Under the pieces are notes generated by a model. The model did no database searches. It was given only the letters and a program-made list of their open reading frames with translations, and was not told the origin of the DNA. This document shows positions 44,465 through 54,764 of a stretch of 64,000 nt of DNA, piece after piece. Position numbers and translations under genes: made by a program. Origin of the DNA: Cyanophora paradoxa (Eukaryota; Glaucocystophyceae; Cyanophorales; Cyanophoraceae); the NCBI GenBank assembly GCA_004431415.1, contig QPMI01000084.1:62001-126000 (forward strand). The letters are read 5' to 3'. Position 1 is the first letter of the stretch. Each line of letters opens with the position of its first letter.

Positions 44465-46370
44465 CCTCTTTCAATACAAACGGCAGGCGGCGTCAGCACG
44501 CGAATCAATTCGCAGCAATCGCGATCAACCTGTAAATGTGACAGGATACGATGAGAACTGAGCCGAACCACGAGCAGCATGCGCAGGCGCAGACCTTTCA
44601 AACCGCGGGCACTGTGGCAGAGTGCAGCGGCGAGACGGGGCGTTGACGGCGGCGTCGGCAGGAAAGGGGGTCGAGTTCGGGCTGCAAGAGTCTTAGCTTA
44701 CAGATGAGAGAGCTCGTAGCCACATACCTCTTCCAGTACAAACGGCAGGCGGCGTCAGCACTGCGCGGCACGCGAATCAATTCGCAGCAATCGCGATCAA
44801 CCTGTAAATGTGACAGGATATGATGAGAACTGAGCCGAACCACGAGCAGCATGCGCAGGCGCAGACCCTTCAAACCGCGGGCACTGTGGCAGTGTGCAGC
44901 GGCGAGACGGGGCGTTGGCGGCGGCGTCGGCAGGAAAGGGGCCGGGGTCGAGCTCGGGCTGCAAGAGTCTTAGCTTACAGATGAGAGAGCTCGTAGCCAC
45001 ATACCTCTTCCAGTACAAACGGCAGGCGGCGTCAGCACGCGAATCAATTCGCAGCAATCGCGATCAACCTGTAAATGTGACAGGATACGATGAGAACTGA
45101 GCCGAACCACGAGCAGCATGCGCAGGCGCATGCGCAGACCTTTCAAACCGCGGGCACTGTACATGTGGCAGAGTGCAGCAGCGAGACGGGGCGTTGGCGG
45201 CGGCGTCGGCAGGAAAGGGGGTCGAGCTCGGGCTGCAAGAGTCTTAGCTTACAGATGAGAGAGCTCGTAGCCACATACCTCTTCCAGTACAAACGGCAGG
45301 CGGCGTCAGCACGCGAATCAATTCGCAGCAATCGCGATCGATATCAACCTGTAAATGTGACAGTATACGATGAGAACTGAGCCGAACCACGAGCAGCATG
45401 CGGATGCGCAGACCCTTCAAACCGCGGGCACTGTGGCAGAGTGCAGCTGCTGAGCGGCGAGACGGGGCGTTGGCGGCGGCGTCGGCAGGAAAGGGGGTCG
45501 AGCTCGGGCTGCAAGAGTCTTAGCTCACTGAGTCACAGATGAGAGAGCTCGTAGCCACATACCTCTTCCAGTACAAACGGCAGGTGGCGTCAGCACGCGA
45601 ATCAATTCGCAGCAATCGCGATCAACCTGTAAATGTGACAGGATACGATGAGAACTGAGCCGAACCACGAGCAGCATGCGCAAGCGCAGACCCTTCAAAC
45701 CGCGGGCACTGTGGCAGAGTGCAGCAGCGAGACGGGGCGTTGGCGGCGGCGTCGGCAGGAAAGGGGGTCGAGCTCGGGCTGCAAGAGTCTTAGCTCACTG
45801 AGTCACAGATGAGAGAGCTCGTAGCCACATACCTCTTCCAGTACAAACGGCAGGCGGCGTCAGCACGCGAATCAATTCGCAGCAATCGCGATCAACCTGT
45901 AAATGTGACAGGATACGATGAGAACTGAGCCGAACCACGAGCGGCATGCGCAGGCGCAGACCTTTCAAACCGCGGGCACTGTGGCAGAGTGCAGCGGCGA
46001 GACGGGGCGTTGGCGGCGGCGTCGGCAGGAAAGGGGCCGGGGTCGAGCTCGGGCTGCAAGAGTCTTAGCTTACAGATGAGAGAGCTCGTAGCCACATACC
46101 TCTTCCAGTACTAGTACAAACGGCAGGCGGCGTCAGCACGCGAATCAATTCGCAGCAATCGCGATCGATATCAACCTGTAAATGTGACAGGATACGATGA
46201 GAACTGAGCCGAACCACGAGCAGCATGCGCAGGCGCAGACCCTTCAAACCGCGGGCACTGTGGCAGAGTGCAGCGGCGAGACGGGGCGTTGGCGGCGGCG
46301 TCGGCAGGAAAGGGGGTCGAGCTCGGGCTGCAAGAGTCTTAGCTCATGATCACAGATGAGAGAGCTCTCG
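44465..46370. repeat. Seven-copy tandem array, unit 262-284 bp
   Basis: Unit starts (word CCTCTT(C/T)CAGTACAAACGG) lie at 44465, 44727, 45004, 45278, 45562, 45832 and 46099, giving periods of 262, 277, 274, 284, 270 and 267. Copies differ by short insertions (CTGAGTCA, GATATC, CTAGTA). Read on the minus strand, each unit has CTCTTGCAG (acceptor-like), an open 70-80 codon stretch including KGLRLRMLLVVRLSSH, then AAGAG|GTATGT (donor-like). This looks like repeated copies of one exon with its intron upstream of the Helitron gene. Lengths are not multiples of three, so it is not a repeated protein as it stands. Confidence 0.85.
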
Positions 46371-47134
46371 GGCGGTCGGGCCGACCTCACAGGTGGACAC
46401 GTTGGAGACGAAGTGCAGGGGCACACGCTGTGATCATCACACGATCATTTGAAGGCAGATATGACACGAGGAACGCCAGTGGTGCGTTCTGGCGAGCCCT
46501 ATTCGCCAAGCTCTCAAGTCGTCTGGCAGCTTCGAATTCTAGGTCCATTCGACATCGCGATCTAAGATCGATGCGCCACTCAGCGACTGGCTACAGCTGA
46601 GCTTACGGATGTCGAGCAGCGTAGGGGGCAGTACTAGTGTTTGCACTGCAACGTACCTGCAAGGGGGTACAGCGCGACAAGCGCATATAGAATTAAGGCT
46701 GGGTGCAACGGTCCCAAATCGCAGCGTTTTCATGGCCCCGGGCGACAGTAAGATTAAGGCTGCATGCGGACGCGGCCCCGCGAGCGCAACGTCCAGGATC
46801 CGCGCCCCCGCGGTCGCGCGCGCCGCCGGTGGCCCGCCCGGGCCGGCCCGCTAGCTAACGGTCACAGAAAGCTGACAGAAAGCTATATAGGCGATCACAT
46901 GTACATGATGCAGGGATGGGCAGCTGCAGGCCGGAACGACCTATCCCTGAGATGGATGGGGTGTCGACATCGATATCGGGATGACATTGGGATGAGCTCG
47001 ATCGACATCGGGATGAGCTCGATCCTCGATCGCGAGCTCGGAGATCTATAGATACCGGTAGCTATAGAAGGGATTCCGGATATCGATGAGGCGGGGCGGG
47101 ATAATGAGGCCTATCTATATATAGGGATCCTAGA
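46371..47134. other. Spacer between tandem arrays
   Basis: No gene recognised. Contains short direct repeats such as GGGATGAGCTCGATC (around 46990 and 47010) and many palindromic hexamers. A GC-rich patch lies at about 46765-46855. Confidence 0.4.
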
Positions 47135-47370
47135 ATTGTGTGTTTATGAAAATCGTATGTACCTATAGGGCCGCCGCTGCATTATATATACGTATACGTA
47201 TAAAGCGGATCCCGGAGGGCGGGCTGCCGGCCTTATATAATTACATCGATCCTAGCTATAGTGCTTGTTGTTGTGTGCTAATGAAAATTGTATGTACTTA
47301 TATATATAGGGCCGCCGCTGCATTATACGTAAATTAAAGCGAAGGGCGGGCTGCCGGCCTTACATGTACG
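47135..47370 (+). repeat. Twofold direct repeat of about 136 bp
   Basis: The segments beginning GTGTGTTTATGAAAATCGTA (47137) and GTGTGCTAATGAAAATTGTA (about 47273) share GGGCCGCCGCTGCATTATA and then GGGCGGGCTGCCGGCCTTA. It is a diverged tandem duplication in AT/GC-mixed DNA. No coding function seen. Confidence 0.75.
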
Positions 47371-47800
47371 TATATACATAGCTATTGCATATGGCACCAT
47401 GCATATATATGCACTTGCAGCTGCAGGTATAAATGCATATATACATATATATTCCTACCGCTATATAGCTATCTATACATTTAGCTAGATCTATCTATAG
47501 CAACTATATATATTTTATATACAGGGCGCTATAGCTAGCTAACACTATCAGGGGGGGGGGGGGGGGGGACGGACCAGGCGCGGGGCGGAACGGATCCGGA
47601 GGCCGCCGCGCGCTGCTTCCAATCCGCATCCACCACGAAAGCGCCGCGATTCGAACCGCATGCGCTCGCCGCTCAGCGGAGGACGGGGAGGCGCCCACCA
47701 AGCGCGAGGGACGGTCGCCACTGCTTCCCGGCTGCCTCCACCGCGAAGCCGCAAGGGGGGGGGGAGAAGAGGGGGGGGGAGGGGAGGGAGAGGGGGCGGG

Positions 47801-50125
47801 GCGCACGGGCTGGAGAGGCGGAGGGCACGAAGGGACGAGGTCGCGGGCCTGGGCCTGGAGGCGGGGGCGTCAGGGCGGGCCCAGCGTCGTCCCCCAGGGA
47901 GGAATCAAGCTGCGGCGAGAGCGTCGGCGAGTACCCCCGCGGCGCTCCCCCCCCCTCGGCCCGCACCTCCTCGAGGCCCGAGAGACGTCCGGCCCGAGAG
48001 GCCCGCGGCGGCCGCTTTCATGAAACCAAGCAACGCGCGTCGCAGCCTGCGCAGGGCGTCAGCGGGCTGCGGGCAGCGGGGGTACAGGCGCACGGACCAG
48101 AGGCCGGAAAACTCGAGAATCTCAAAGGCCGAGAGGTGCTCGATTGCCTACGCCTGCAGGCCTCTCCCGTCCAGGGCCTGCAGCCCCTCCGGCCTGCCAC
48201 GCGTACGGGAACCCGGGTGCCCAGCGTCGGTCCAGGGGCACAGGGGTACGAAGTTGTAAAAGGTGGGAAGGGGGGGGAGAGGGGGGGCGGGGCGCACGGG
48301 CTGGAGAGGCGGAGGGCACGAAGGGGCGAGGTCGCGGGCCTGGGCCTGGAGGCGGGGGCGTCAGGGCGGGCCCAGCGTCGTCCCCCAGGGAGGAATCAAG
48401 CTGCGGCGAGAGCGTCGGCGAGTACCCCCGCGGCGCTCCCCCCCCCCCTCGGCCCGCACCTCCTCGAGGCCCGAGAGACGTCCGGCCCGAGAGGCCCGCG
48501 GCGGCCGCTTTCATGAAACCAAGCAACGCGCGTCGCAGCCTGCGCAGGGCGTCAGCGGGCTGCGGGCAGCGGGGGGTACAGGCGCACGGACCAGAGGCCG
48601 GAAAACTCGAGAATCTCAAAGGCCGAGAGGTGCTCGATTGCCTACGCCTGCAGGCCTCTCCCGTCCAGGGCCTGCAGCCCCTCCGGCCTGCCACGCGTAC
48701 GGGAACCCGGGTGCCCAGCGTCGGTCCAGGGGCACAGGGGTACGAAGTTGTAAAAGGTGGGAAGGGGGGGGAGAGGGGGGCGGGGCGCACGGCTGGAGAG
48801 GCGGAGGGCACGAAGGGGCGAGGTCGCGGGCCTGGGCCTGGAGGCGGGGCGTCAGGGCGGGCCCAGCGTCGTCCCCAGGGAGGAATCAAGCTGCGGCGAG
48901 AGCGTCGGCGAGTACCCCGCGGCGCCCCCCCCCCCCCCCTCGGCTCGCACCTCCTCGAGGCCCGAGAGACGTCCGGCCCGAGAGGCCCGCGGCGGCCGCT
49001 TTCATGAAACCAAGCAACGCGCGTCGCAGCCTGCGCAGGGCGTCAGCGGGCTGCGGGCAGCGGGGGGTACAGGCGCACGGACCAGAGGCCGGAAAACTCG
49101 AGAATCTCAAAGGCCGAGAGGTGCTCGATTGCCTACGCCTGCAGGCCTCTCCCGTCCAGGGCCTGCAGCCCCTCCGGCCTGCCACGCGTACGGGAACCCG
49201 GGTGCCCAGCGTCGGTCCAGGGGCACAGGGGTACGAAGTTGTAAAAGGTGGGAAGGGGGGGGAGAGGGGGGGCGGGGCGCACGGGCTGGAGAGGCGGAGG
49301 GCACGAAGGGGCGAGGTCGCGGGCCTGGGCCTGGAGGCGGGGGCGTCAGGGCGGGCCCAGCGTCGTCCCCCAGGGAGGAATCAAGCTGCGGCGAGAGCGT
49401 CGGCGAGTACCCCCGCGGCGCTCCCCCCGCCCCCCCCTCGGCCCGCACCTCCTCGAGGCCCGAGAGACGTCCGGCCCGAGAGGCCCGCGGCGGCCGCTTT
49501 CATGAAACCAAGCAACGCGCGTCGCAGCCTGCGCAGGGCGTCAGCGGGCTGCGGGCAGCGGGGGGTACAGGCGCACGGACCAGAGGCCGGAAAACTCGAG
49601 AATCTCAAAGGCCGAGAGGTGCTCGATTGCCTACGCCTGCAGGCCTCTCCCGTCCAGGGCCTGCAGCCCCTCCGGCCTGCCACGCGTACGGGAACCCGGG
49701 TGCCCAGCGTCGGTCCAGGGGCACAGGGGTACGAAGTTGTAAAAGGTGGGAAGGGGGGGGAGAGGGGGGGCGGGGCGCACGGGCTGGAGAGGCGGAGGGC
49801 ACGAAGGGGCGAGGTCGCGGGCCTGGGCCTGGAGGCGGGGGCGTCAGGGCGGGCCCAGCGTCGTCCCCCAGGGAGGAATCAAGCTGCGGCGAGAGCGTCG
49901 GCGAGTACCCCCGCGGCGCTCCCCCCCCCCCCTCGGCTCGCACCCCCTCGAGGCCCGAGAGACGTCCGGCCCGAGAGGCCCGCGGCGGCCGCTTTCATGA
50001 AACCAAGCAACGCGCGTCGCAGCCTGCGCAGGGCGTCAGCGGGCTGCGGGCAGCGGGGGGTAAAGGCGCACGGACCAGAGGCCGGAAAGCTCGAGAATCT
50101 CGAAGGCCGCGGCGGCCGCTTTCAC
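47801..50125. repeat. Five-copy, nearly identical tandem array, unit 491-498 bp
   Basis: Anchor GCGCACGGGCTGGAGAGGCG occurs at 47801, 48292, 48785 (one G fewer), 49277 and 49775. Copies are almost identical; differences are mainly lengths of G or C runs (for example after GCGGCGCTCC). Each unit has GGTACGAAGTTGTAAAAGGTG as its only AT-richer part. One + frame stays open for over 640 codons (48263-50191) because the unit lacks stops in phase, but the GC-rich composition explains this and no known protein is encoded. Confidence 0.92.
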
Positions 50126-50189
50126 GAAAGTGAGCGACCCAACGGGTCTGGAGAGGGAGCGCCGCAGGGGGGGAAGGGCGGGCAGGCCT

Positions 50190-51035
50190 AGGCGGGCCTC
50201 ACACAAGCTGACCCGATGCGAGGAACGAGCGCGCGCACACCGCTGCGCAGGGCGGTCAGCGGGGCGTCGCTTAGAGCGGGAAGGGCGGGAAGGCGGGCAT
50301 CACACGAGCTGAGCTGATGCGACGAACGAGCACGCGCACACGGCTGCGCAGGGCGGTCAGCTCGGCGCCGCTTATAGCGGGAAGGGCGGGAAGGCGGTCC
50401 TCACAGGAGCTGAGCCGATGCGAGGAACGAGTGCGCGCACACTGCTGCGCAGGGCGGTCAGCGGGGCGTCGCTTAGAGCGGGAAGGGCGGGAAGGCGGTC
50501 CTCACACCAGCTGAGCCGATGCGAGGAACGAGTGCGCGCACACCGCTGCGCAGGGCGGTCAGCGGGGCGCCGCTTAGATCATATAGAGCGGGAAGGGCGG
50601 GAAGGCGGTCCTCACACCAGCTGACCCGATGCGAGGAACGAGCGCGCGCACACCGCTGCGCAGGGCGGTCAGCGGGGCGCCGCTTAGATCATATAGAGCG
50701 GGAAGGGCGGGAAGGCGGTCCTCACACCAGCTGAGCTGATGCGAGGAACGAGCACGCGCACACCGCTGCGCAGGGCGGTCAGCGGGGCGCCGCTTAGATC
50801 ATATAGAGCGGGAAGGGCGGGAAGGCGGTCCTCACACCAGCTGAGCCGATGCGAGGAACGAGCGCGCGCACACCGCTGCGCAGGGCGGTCAGCGGGGCGC
50901 AGCTTAGATCATATAGAGCGGGAAGGGCGGGAAGGCGGTCCTCACACCAGCTGAGCCGATGCGAGGAACGAGCGCGCGCACACCGCTGCGCAGGGCGGTC
51001 AGCGGGGCGCCGCTTAGAGGGGGAAGGGCGGGAAG
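50190..51035. repeat. Eight-copy tandem array, unit 101 or 110 bp
   Basis: Anchor GCTGCGCAGGGCGGTCAGC recurs at intervals of 101, 101, 101, 110, 110, 110 and 110 bases. The longer units contain a 9-base insertion ATCATATAG after CGCTTAG. All share GAGCGGGAAGGGCGGGAAGG and GATGCGAGGAACGAGC. It follows the 492-bp array directly, and their edge shares the word GGAAGGGCGGG. Confidence 0.92.
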
Positions 51036-51183
51036 ACATGAAGCTCACCGTGCCACAATATTAATACAGCCGCATAAACGCGACTCTCTCCACGGCGACA
51101 ATGCGCAGCACTTCCTTCGATCGATCTGCGCCGTTCCGAATGATTCTACGAACAACAGTCCAAACCCACACTTGAGGCCGGGC

Positions 51184-52537
51184 AGGCCCGGCCTCAAGAG
51201 GAACTCAAGCACGCATGGCTCCGCCGAGTCCACGGATGCGGGTACACTGCCACAACGCTACGCCTGCGGCGAAATCGAACGACCGTGGCCCACAGTCGTT
51301 CGGCGAGGGGGGTACCATATATGTAGGCGTTCAGCGAGACTTGTCGCCGGGCCGCCACATGCATATGTGTACAGATCCTTCGTTCAATCTGCGCATGGTT
51401 GAACAACTTGTGACATAATAGCATCGATCCTCACTTGAGGACGAGCAGCCGCGCGACCTGACCCGATCGGGATCCCGGAGCTCGAGTGGGGACGACCTGA
51501 CCCCAGGCTCACCGGCCCGCGGCCGACCGGCCGACTAGTACTTGGTCGGCCGGTCGACGGGGGGGGTACGCAGAATGTGCGCCAGTCGGCCGTCGAGCAT
51601 GCTCGACTGGCACGGGGGAAGGAGATTGAAACAGGCCCGGCCTCAAGAGGAACTCAAGCACGCATGGCTCCGCCGAGTCCACGGATGCGGGTACACTGCC
51701 ACAACGCTACGTATACGCCTGCGGCGAAATCGAACGACCGTGGCCCACAGTCGTTCGGCGAGGGGGGTACCATATATGTAGGTGTTCAGCGAGACTTGTC
51801 GCCGGGCCGCCACATGCATATGTGTACAGATCCTTCGTTCAATCTGCGCATGCGCATGGTTGAACAACTTGTGACATATATAATAGCATCGATCCTCACT
51901 TGAGGACGAGCAGCCGCGCGACCTGACCCGATCGGGAGTCGGGACGACCTGACCCCAGGCTCACCGGCCCGCGGCCGACCGGCCGACTAGTACTTGGTCG
52001 GCCGGTCGACGGGGGGGGTACGCAGAATGTGCGCCAGTCGGCCGTCGAGCATGCTCGACTGGCACGGGGGAAGGAGATTGAAACAGGCCCGGCCTCAAGA
52101 GGAACTCAAGCACGCATGGCTCCGCCGAGTCCACGGATGCGGGTACACTGCCACAACGCTACGTATACGCCTGCGGCGAAATCGAACGACCGTGGCCCAC
52201 AGTCGTTCGGCGAGGGGGGTACCATATATGTAGGTGTTCAGCGAGACTTGTCGCCGGGCCGCCACATGCATATGTGTACAGATCCTTCGTTCAATCTGCG
52301 CATGCGCATGGTTGAACAACTTGTGACATATATAATAGCATCGATCCTCACTTGAGGACGAGCAGCCGCGCGACCTGACCCGATCGGGAGTCGGGACGAC
52401 CTGACCCCAGGCTCACCGGCCCGCGGCCGACCGGCCGACTAGTACTTGGTCGGCCGGTCGACGGGGGGGGTACGCAGAATGTGCGCCAGTCGGCCGTCGA
52501 GCATGCTCGACTGGCACGGGGGAAGGAGATTGAAACG
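51184..52537. repeat. Three-copy tandem array, unit 449-452 bp, rich in palindromes
   Basis: Anchor AGGCCCGGCCTCAAGAGGAA occurs at 51184, 51633 and 52085. The last two units are almost identical; the first has short differences. Each unit contains palindromes: GTCGAGCATGCTCGAC, and a 12-bp arm CCGGCCGAC with its complement around CTAGTACTTG. A perfect 13-bp inverted repeat, CTTGAGGCCGGGC / GCCCGGCCTCAAG, lies at 51171-51198 at the left edge. No gene recognised. Confidence 0.9.
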
Positions 52538-52554
52538 GGTACCTGTCCACGCGC

Positions 52555-52745
52555 ATGCATTATAATGCATTATAATTATATAATTATATTTATTATAACA
52601 CACGCGCATATTATATATATATAATTATACATGTATATATATAAACTATATAACAAGGATATAAATTAACTATACGTACATGCATTTATATAATAAAGAA
52701 TAAAGATAATATTAAACAATAAGCATATATATATAATTGCATGCA
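52555..52745. other. AT-rich palindromic stretch
   Basis: About 190 bases of TATA/ATAATTATAT words follow the last unit of the 450-bp array, in strong contrast with the GC-rich arrays. It can form many small hairpins. No gene. Confidence 0.6.
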
Positions 52746-52829
52746 TTGCTTGCATGCGGCGCAGCCGGCTGGCGGCCAGGCCATGGCCAGCTAAGACCGT
52801 CTCACGGATCGAGCTTATGTCACAACCAT

Positions 52830-52965
52830 TATAAGTCATGATGGAATCTTTTAACAACCATTGACCATCATTATGACATCATAGAATCTTTTAACAATCA
52901 TTAATCGTCATTATGACATCATAGAATCTTTTGACAATCATTAATCGTCATTATGACATCATGCG
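52830..52965. repeat. 40-bp direct repeat, three to four copies
   Basis: GAATCTTTTAACAA-type units start at 52844, 52884 and 52924, exactly 40 bases apart. Each contains CATTATGACATCAT and, in the later copies, CATTAATCGTCA. A further partial unit precedes them. Spacers are as conserved as the repeat itself, so this is a minisatellite, not a CRISPR array. Confidence 0.85.
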
Positions 52966-53048
52966 GAGCTTTAACAGGAATTCATAATATACCTAATACC
53001 CAAACCTCGAGAGGAACCTCGATTTACGGATCACTAGTCGGCAGTAGA

Positions 53049-53093
53049 GCCTCTGGTCTCTTCTTCCCTTCGGTCAGAATTGAGACCAGAGGC
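53049..53093. repeat. 12-bp perfect inverted repeat
   Basis: GCCTCTGGTCTC (53049-53060) and GAGACCAGAGGC (53082-53093) flank a 21-base spacer, forming a stem-loop. A related word, GCAGCCTCTGGTCTGGAG, appears at about 33768, so this may be part of a dispersed repeat. Confidence 0.75.
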
Positions 53094-53349
53094 TGATAGC
53101 GCGAGCGCTAGCTAGGCCTAGTATAGGCCCTAGGTCCGGTCCGGGCCCCGGGGCCTCCGGGCCGTCCGGGACTCCCCTGGCAGTGTTATACTAGCATAGC
53201 GCGCCCGCCGCCCGGGCGGTCGGCGGCGCTCGGCCGCGGCGCCCGGCGCTCCAGCGCCTTGCACGGGTCCGATGGTCCGGGGCCCTCCGGGCAGTCCGAC
53301 GGTCTCGCAGCTGGAACCTCGTCGCCAACCGCGGCGCCGGCGCCGTCGC

Positions 53350-53850
53350 TCATGATCAGATCCAGCGTCTGCGGGCGCGCCCGCGAGGCGGACGAGCCGC
53401 GCGACCGCGCGCGCGCGGGCTGCTTCGAATTCGCCGAACGCTGCGACGCGGGCGATCCGGCTGCCTCCTCGGCCGGACGCACACCTGGCCGCGACAGTCG
53501 CGAAGACCGAGGCTGCCAGAAGAGTCGGACCGAGGCTGCGACGTCGACTGCTCCTGCGGCGACTGCTGCGGCTGCCGCGGCGGCGGCGGCGGAGGGCCGA
53601 AAGGAGCACCAGAGCCGAAGTTAAACTGCTGCATCATCCGATGATCGCCGCAGGCGCGGCAGGCCCGAAACCGAAGCCCGCGGACTGCCCGAACTGCGCC
53701 ATCGGCGAGTTCAATACCGGCGGGCCGAACGTCGGAGGCAGACCGAAATGCGAAAAGCACCACGACGACTGCGGCGCCTGCTGATTCACGAACATAGAAC
53801 ATTGATACATGTGCCGTGATGTATCAATGCGACGTCCACTATTGCAAAAC
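53350..53850 (-). CDS. Possible exon(s) of a Pro/Gln/Phe-Gly-rich protein
   Basis: Not recognised. On the minus strand two neighbouring frames give low-complexity but non-random sequence: MFVNQQAPQSSWCFSHFG with FGQSAGFGFGP (53804-53640), and MMQQFNFGSGAPFGPPPPPP followed by PQQSPQEQSTSQPRSDSSGS (53638-53520). They are in different frames, so a short intron or a frame break would be needed to join them. No start context or splice site decides the model. It could equally be GC-rich chance sequence. Confidence 0.25.
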
Positions 53851-54495
53851 AAAATGCTGATTCACGAATACCTGCTGCGGCGGCGCCGTGCACGTGCTGC
53901 AGCCTGCATCATGGCCCAGTGGCATGCGCAGGATCGAGCAGGAGGGTTGCACGCGCTGCAGCTGTACGTCACGAATGATCAGGTGGCTGCAGGCTGCGGG
54001 CCGAATACTATGATAAATGAATTTCGAAGCACAATAAGGGGAAGCTCTGCCAGAAGAGCGCATGCACATGCATGGACCCACATACATGCAGCAGCTGCAG
54101 CCCGGCAGGAGCCGGGAGCGGACTAGCGAATTCGAACCGAGTTATATAATTAGCGGAAATGTGCGCATGCATATATATGCAACACGAAATTATAATTAGC
54201 AGGGTCGTAGTTTAGTTTTTCATCGTCATCATGATCATGAATATTAATTATAATGCATGCGCAGGTACTGGTCACGCACCGGGTGGTAACGGTGTCGGCG
54301 GGCCGGGGAGGAATTTTCGGAAACAATATGCGCAAAGCGCTGCGCATGTAGGTCGAGTGGCTTTCAGAGTTTCAGTCCTATTTTATATGCAAGAAACAGC
54401 AGGTGAGGTATTCTATGTACATGAGAAAGGATCCGATCCGGGTTCCAAATAAAAGGTCCGATCGAAGTACTAGGCTATATATCTCATGCTTTTTT

Positions 54496-54617
54496 GGCTC
54501 CTGACTGGAGCTCAAAAGAATGTTATAATCTAAATGAACTACAGGCTCCGAACTGGAGCGTGAACACGAAAGAGGCAATAGTTTTACTCTAACTAGATGA
54601 AGCTCCGAGCTGGAGCA
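54496..54617 (+). repeat. Three small GCTCC...GGAGC hairpins
   Basis: GCTCCTGACTGGAGC (54497), GCTCCGAACTGGAGC (54544) and GCTCCGAGCTGGAGC (54602) are similar 5-bp stems with 5-base loops, about 48 and 58 bases apart. The last two are followed by GTGAACACG / ACGAACGTG. They lie 150-270 bases beyond the 3' end of the multicopper oxidase coding sequence. Confidence 0.6.
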
Positions 54618-54764
54618 CGAACGTGCACACGCACACGAGAAACTACGTTGACTACAAGTTTTCTGGAGGGCGAAGTAGGTCCCTAGGCCGCAGCACGGGC
54701 TCTAGCTGTAGGTACCCCTCCGGATCCCGCCATCGGGTCCCGACTGGACCAGCGGGCCGGGATA

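Noticed and set aside
47630-47665. tRNA-like GATTCGAACC segment
   Set aside because: The flanking bases do not form a 5-bp T stem and no acceptor stem is present.
50190-51035. CRISPR-like regular repeats
   Set aside because: The whole 101/110-bp unit is conserved with no variable spacers, and the genome is eukaryotic; it is a minisatellite.
52830-52965. CRISPR-like 40-bp repeat
   Set aside because: Units are contiguous with no unique spacers between them.
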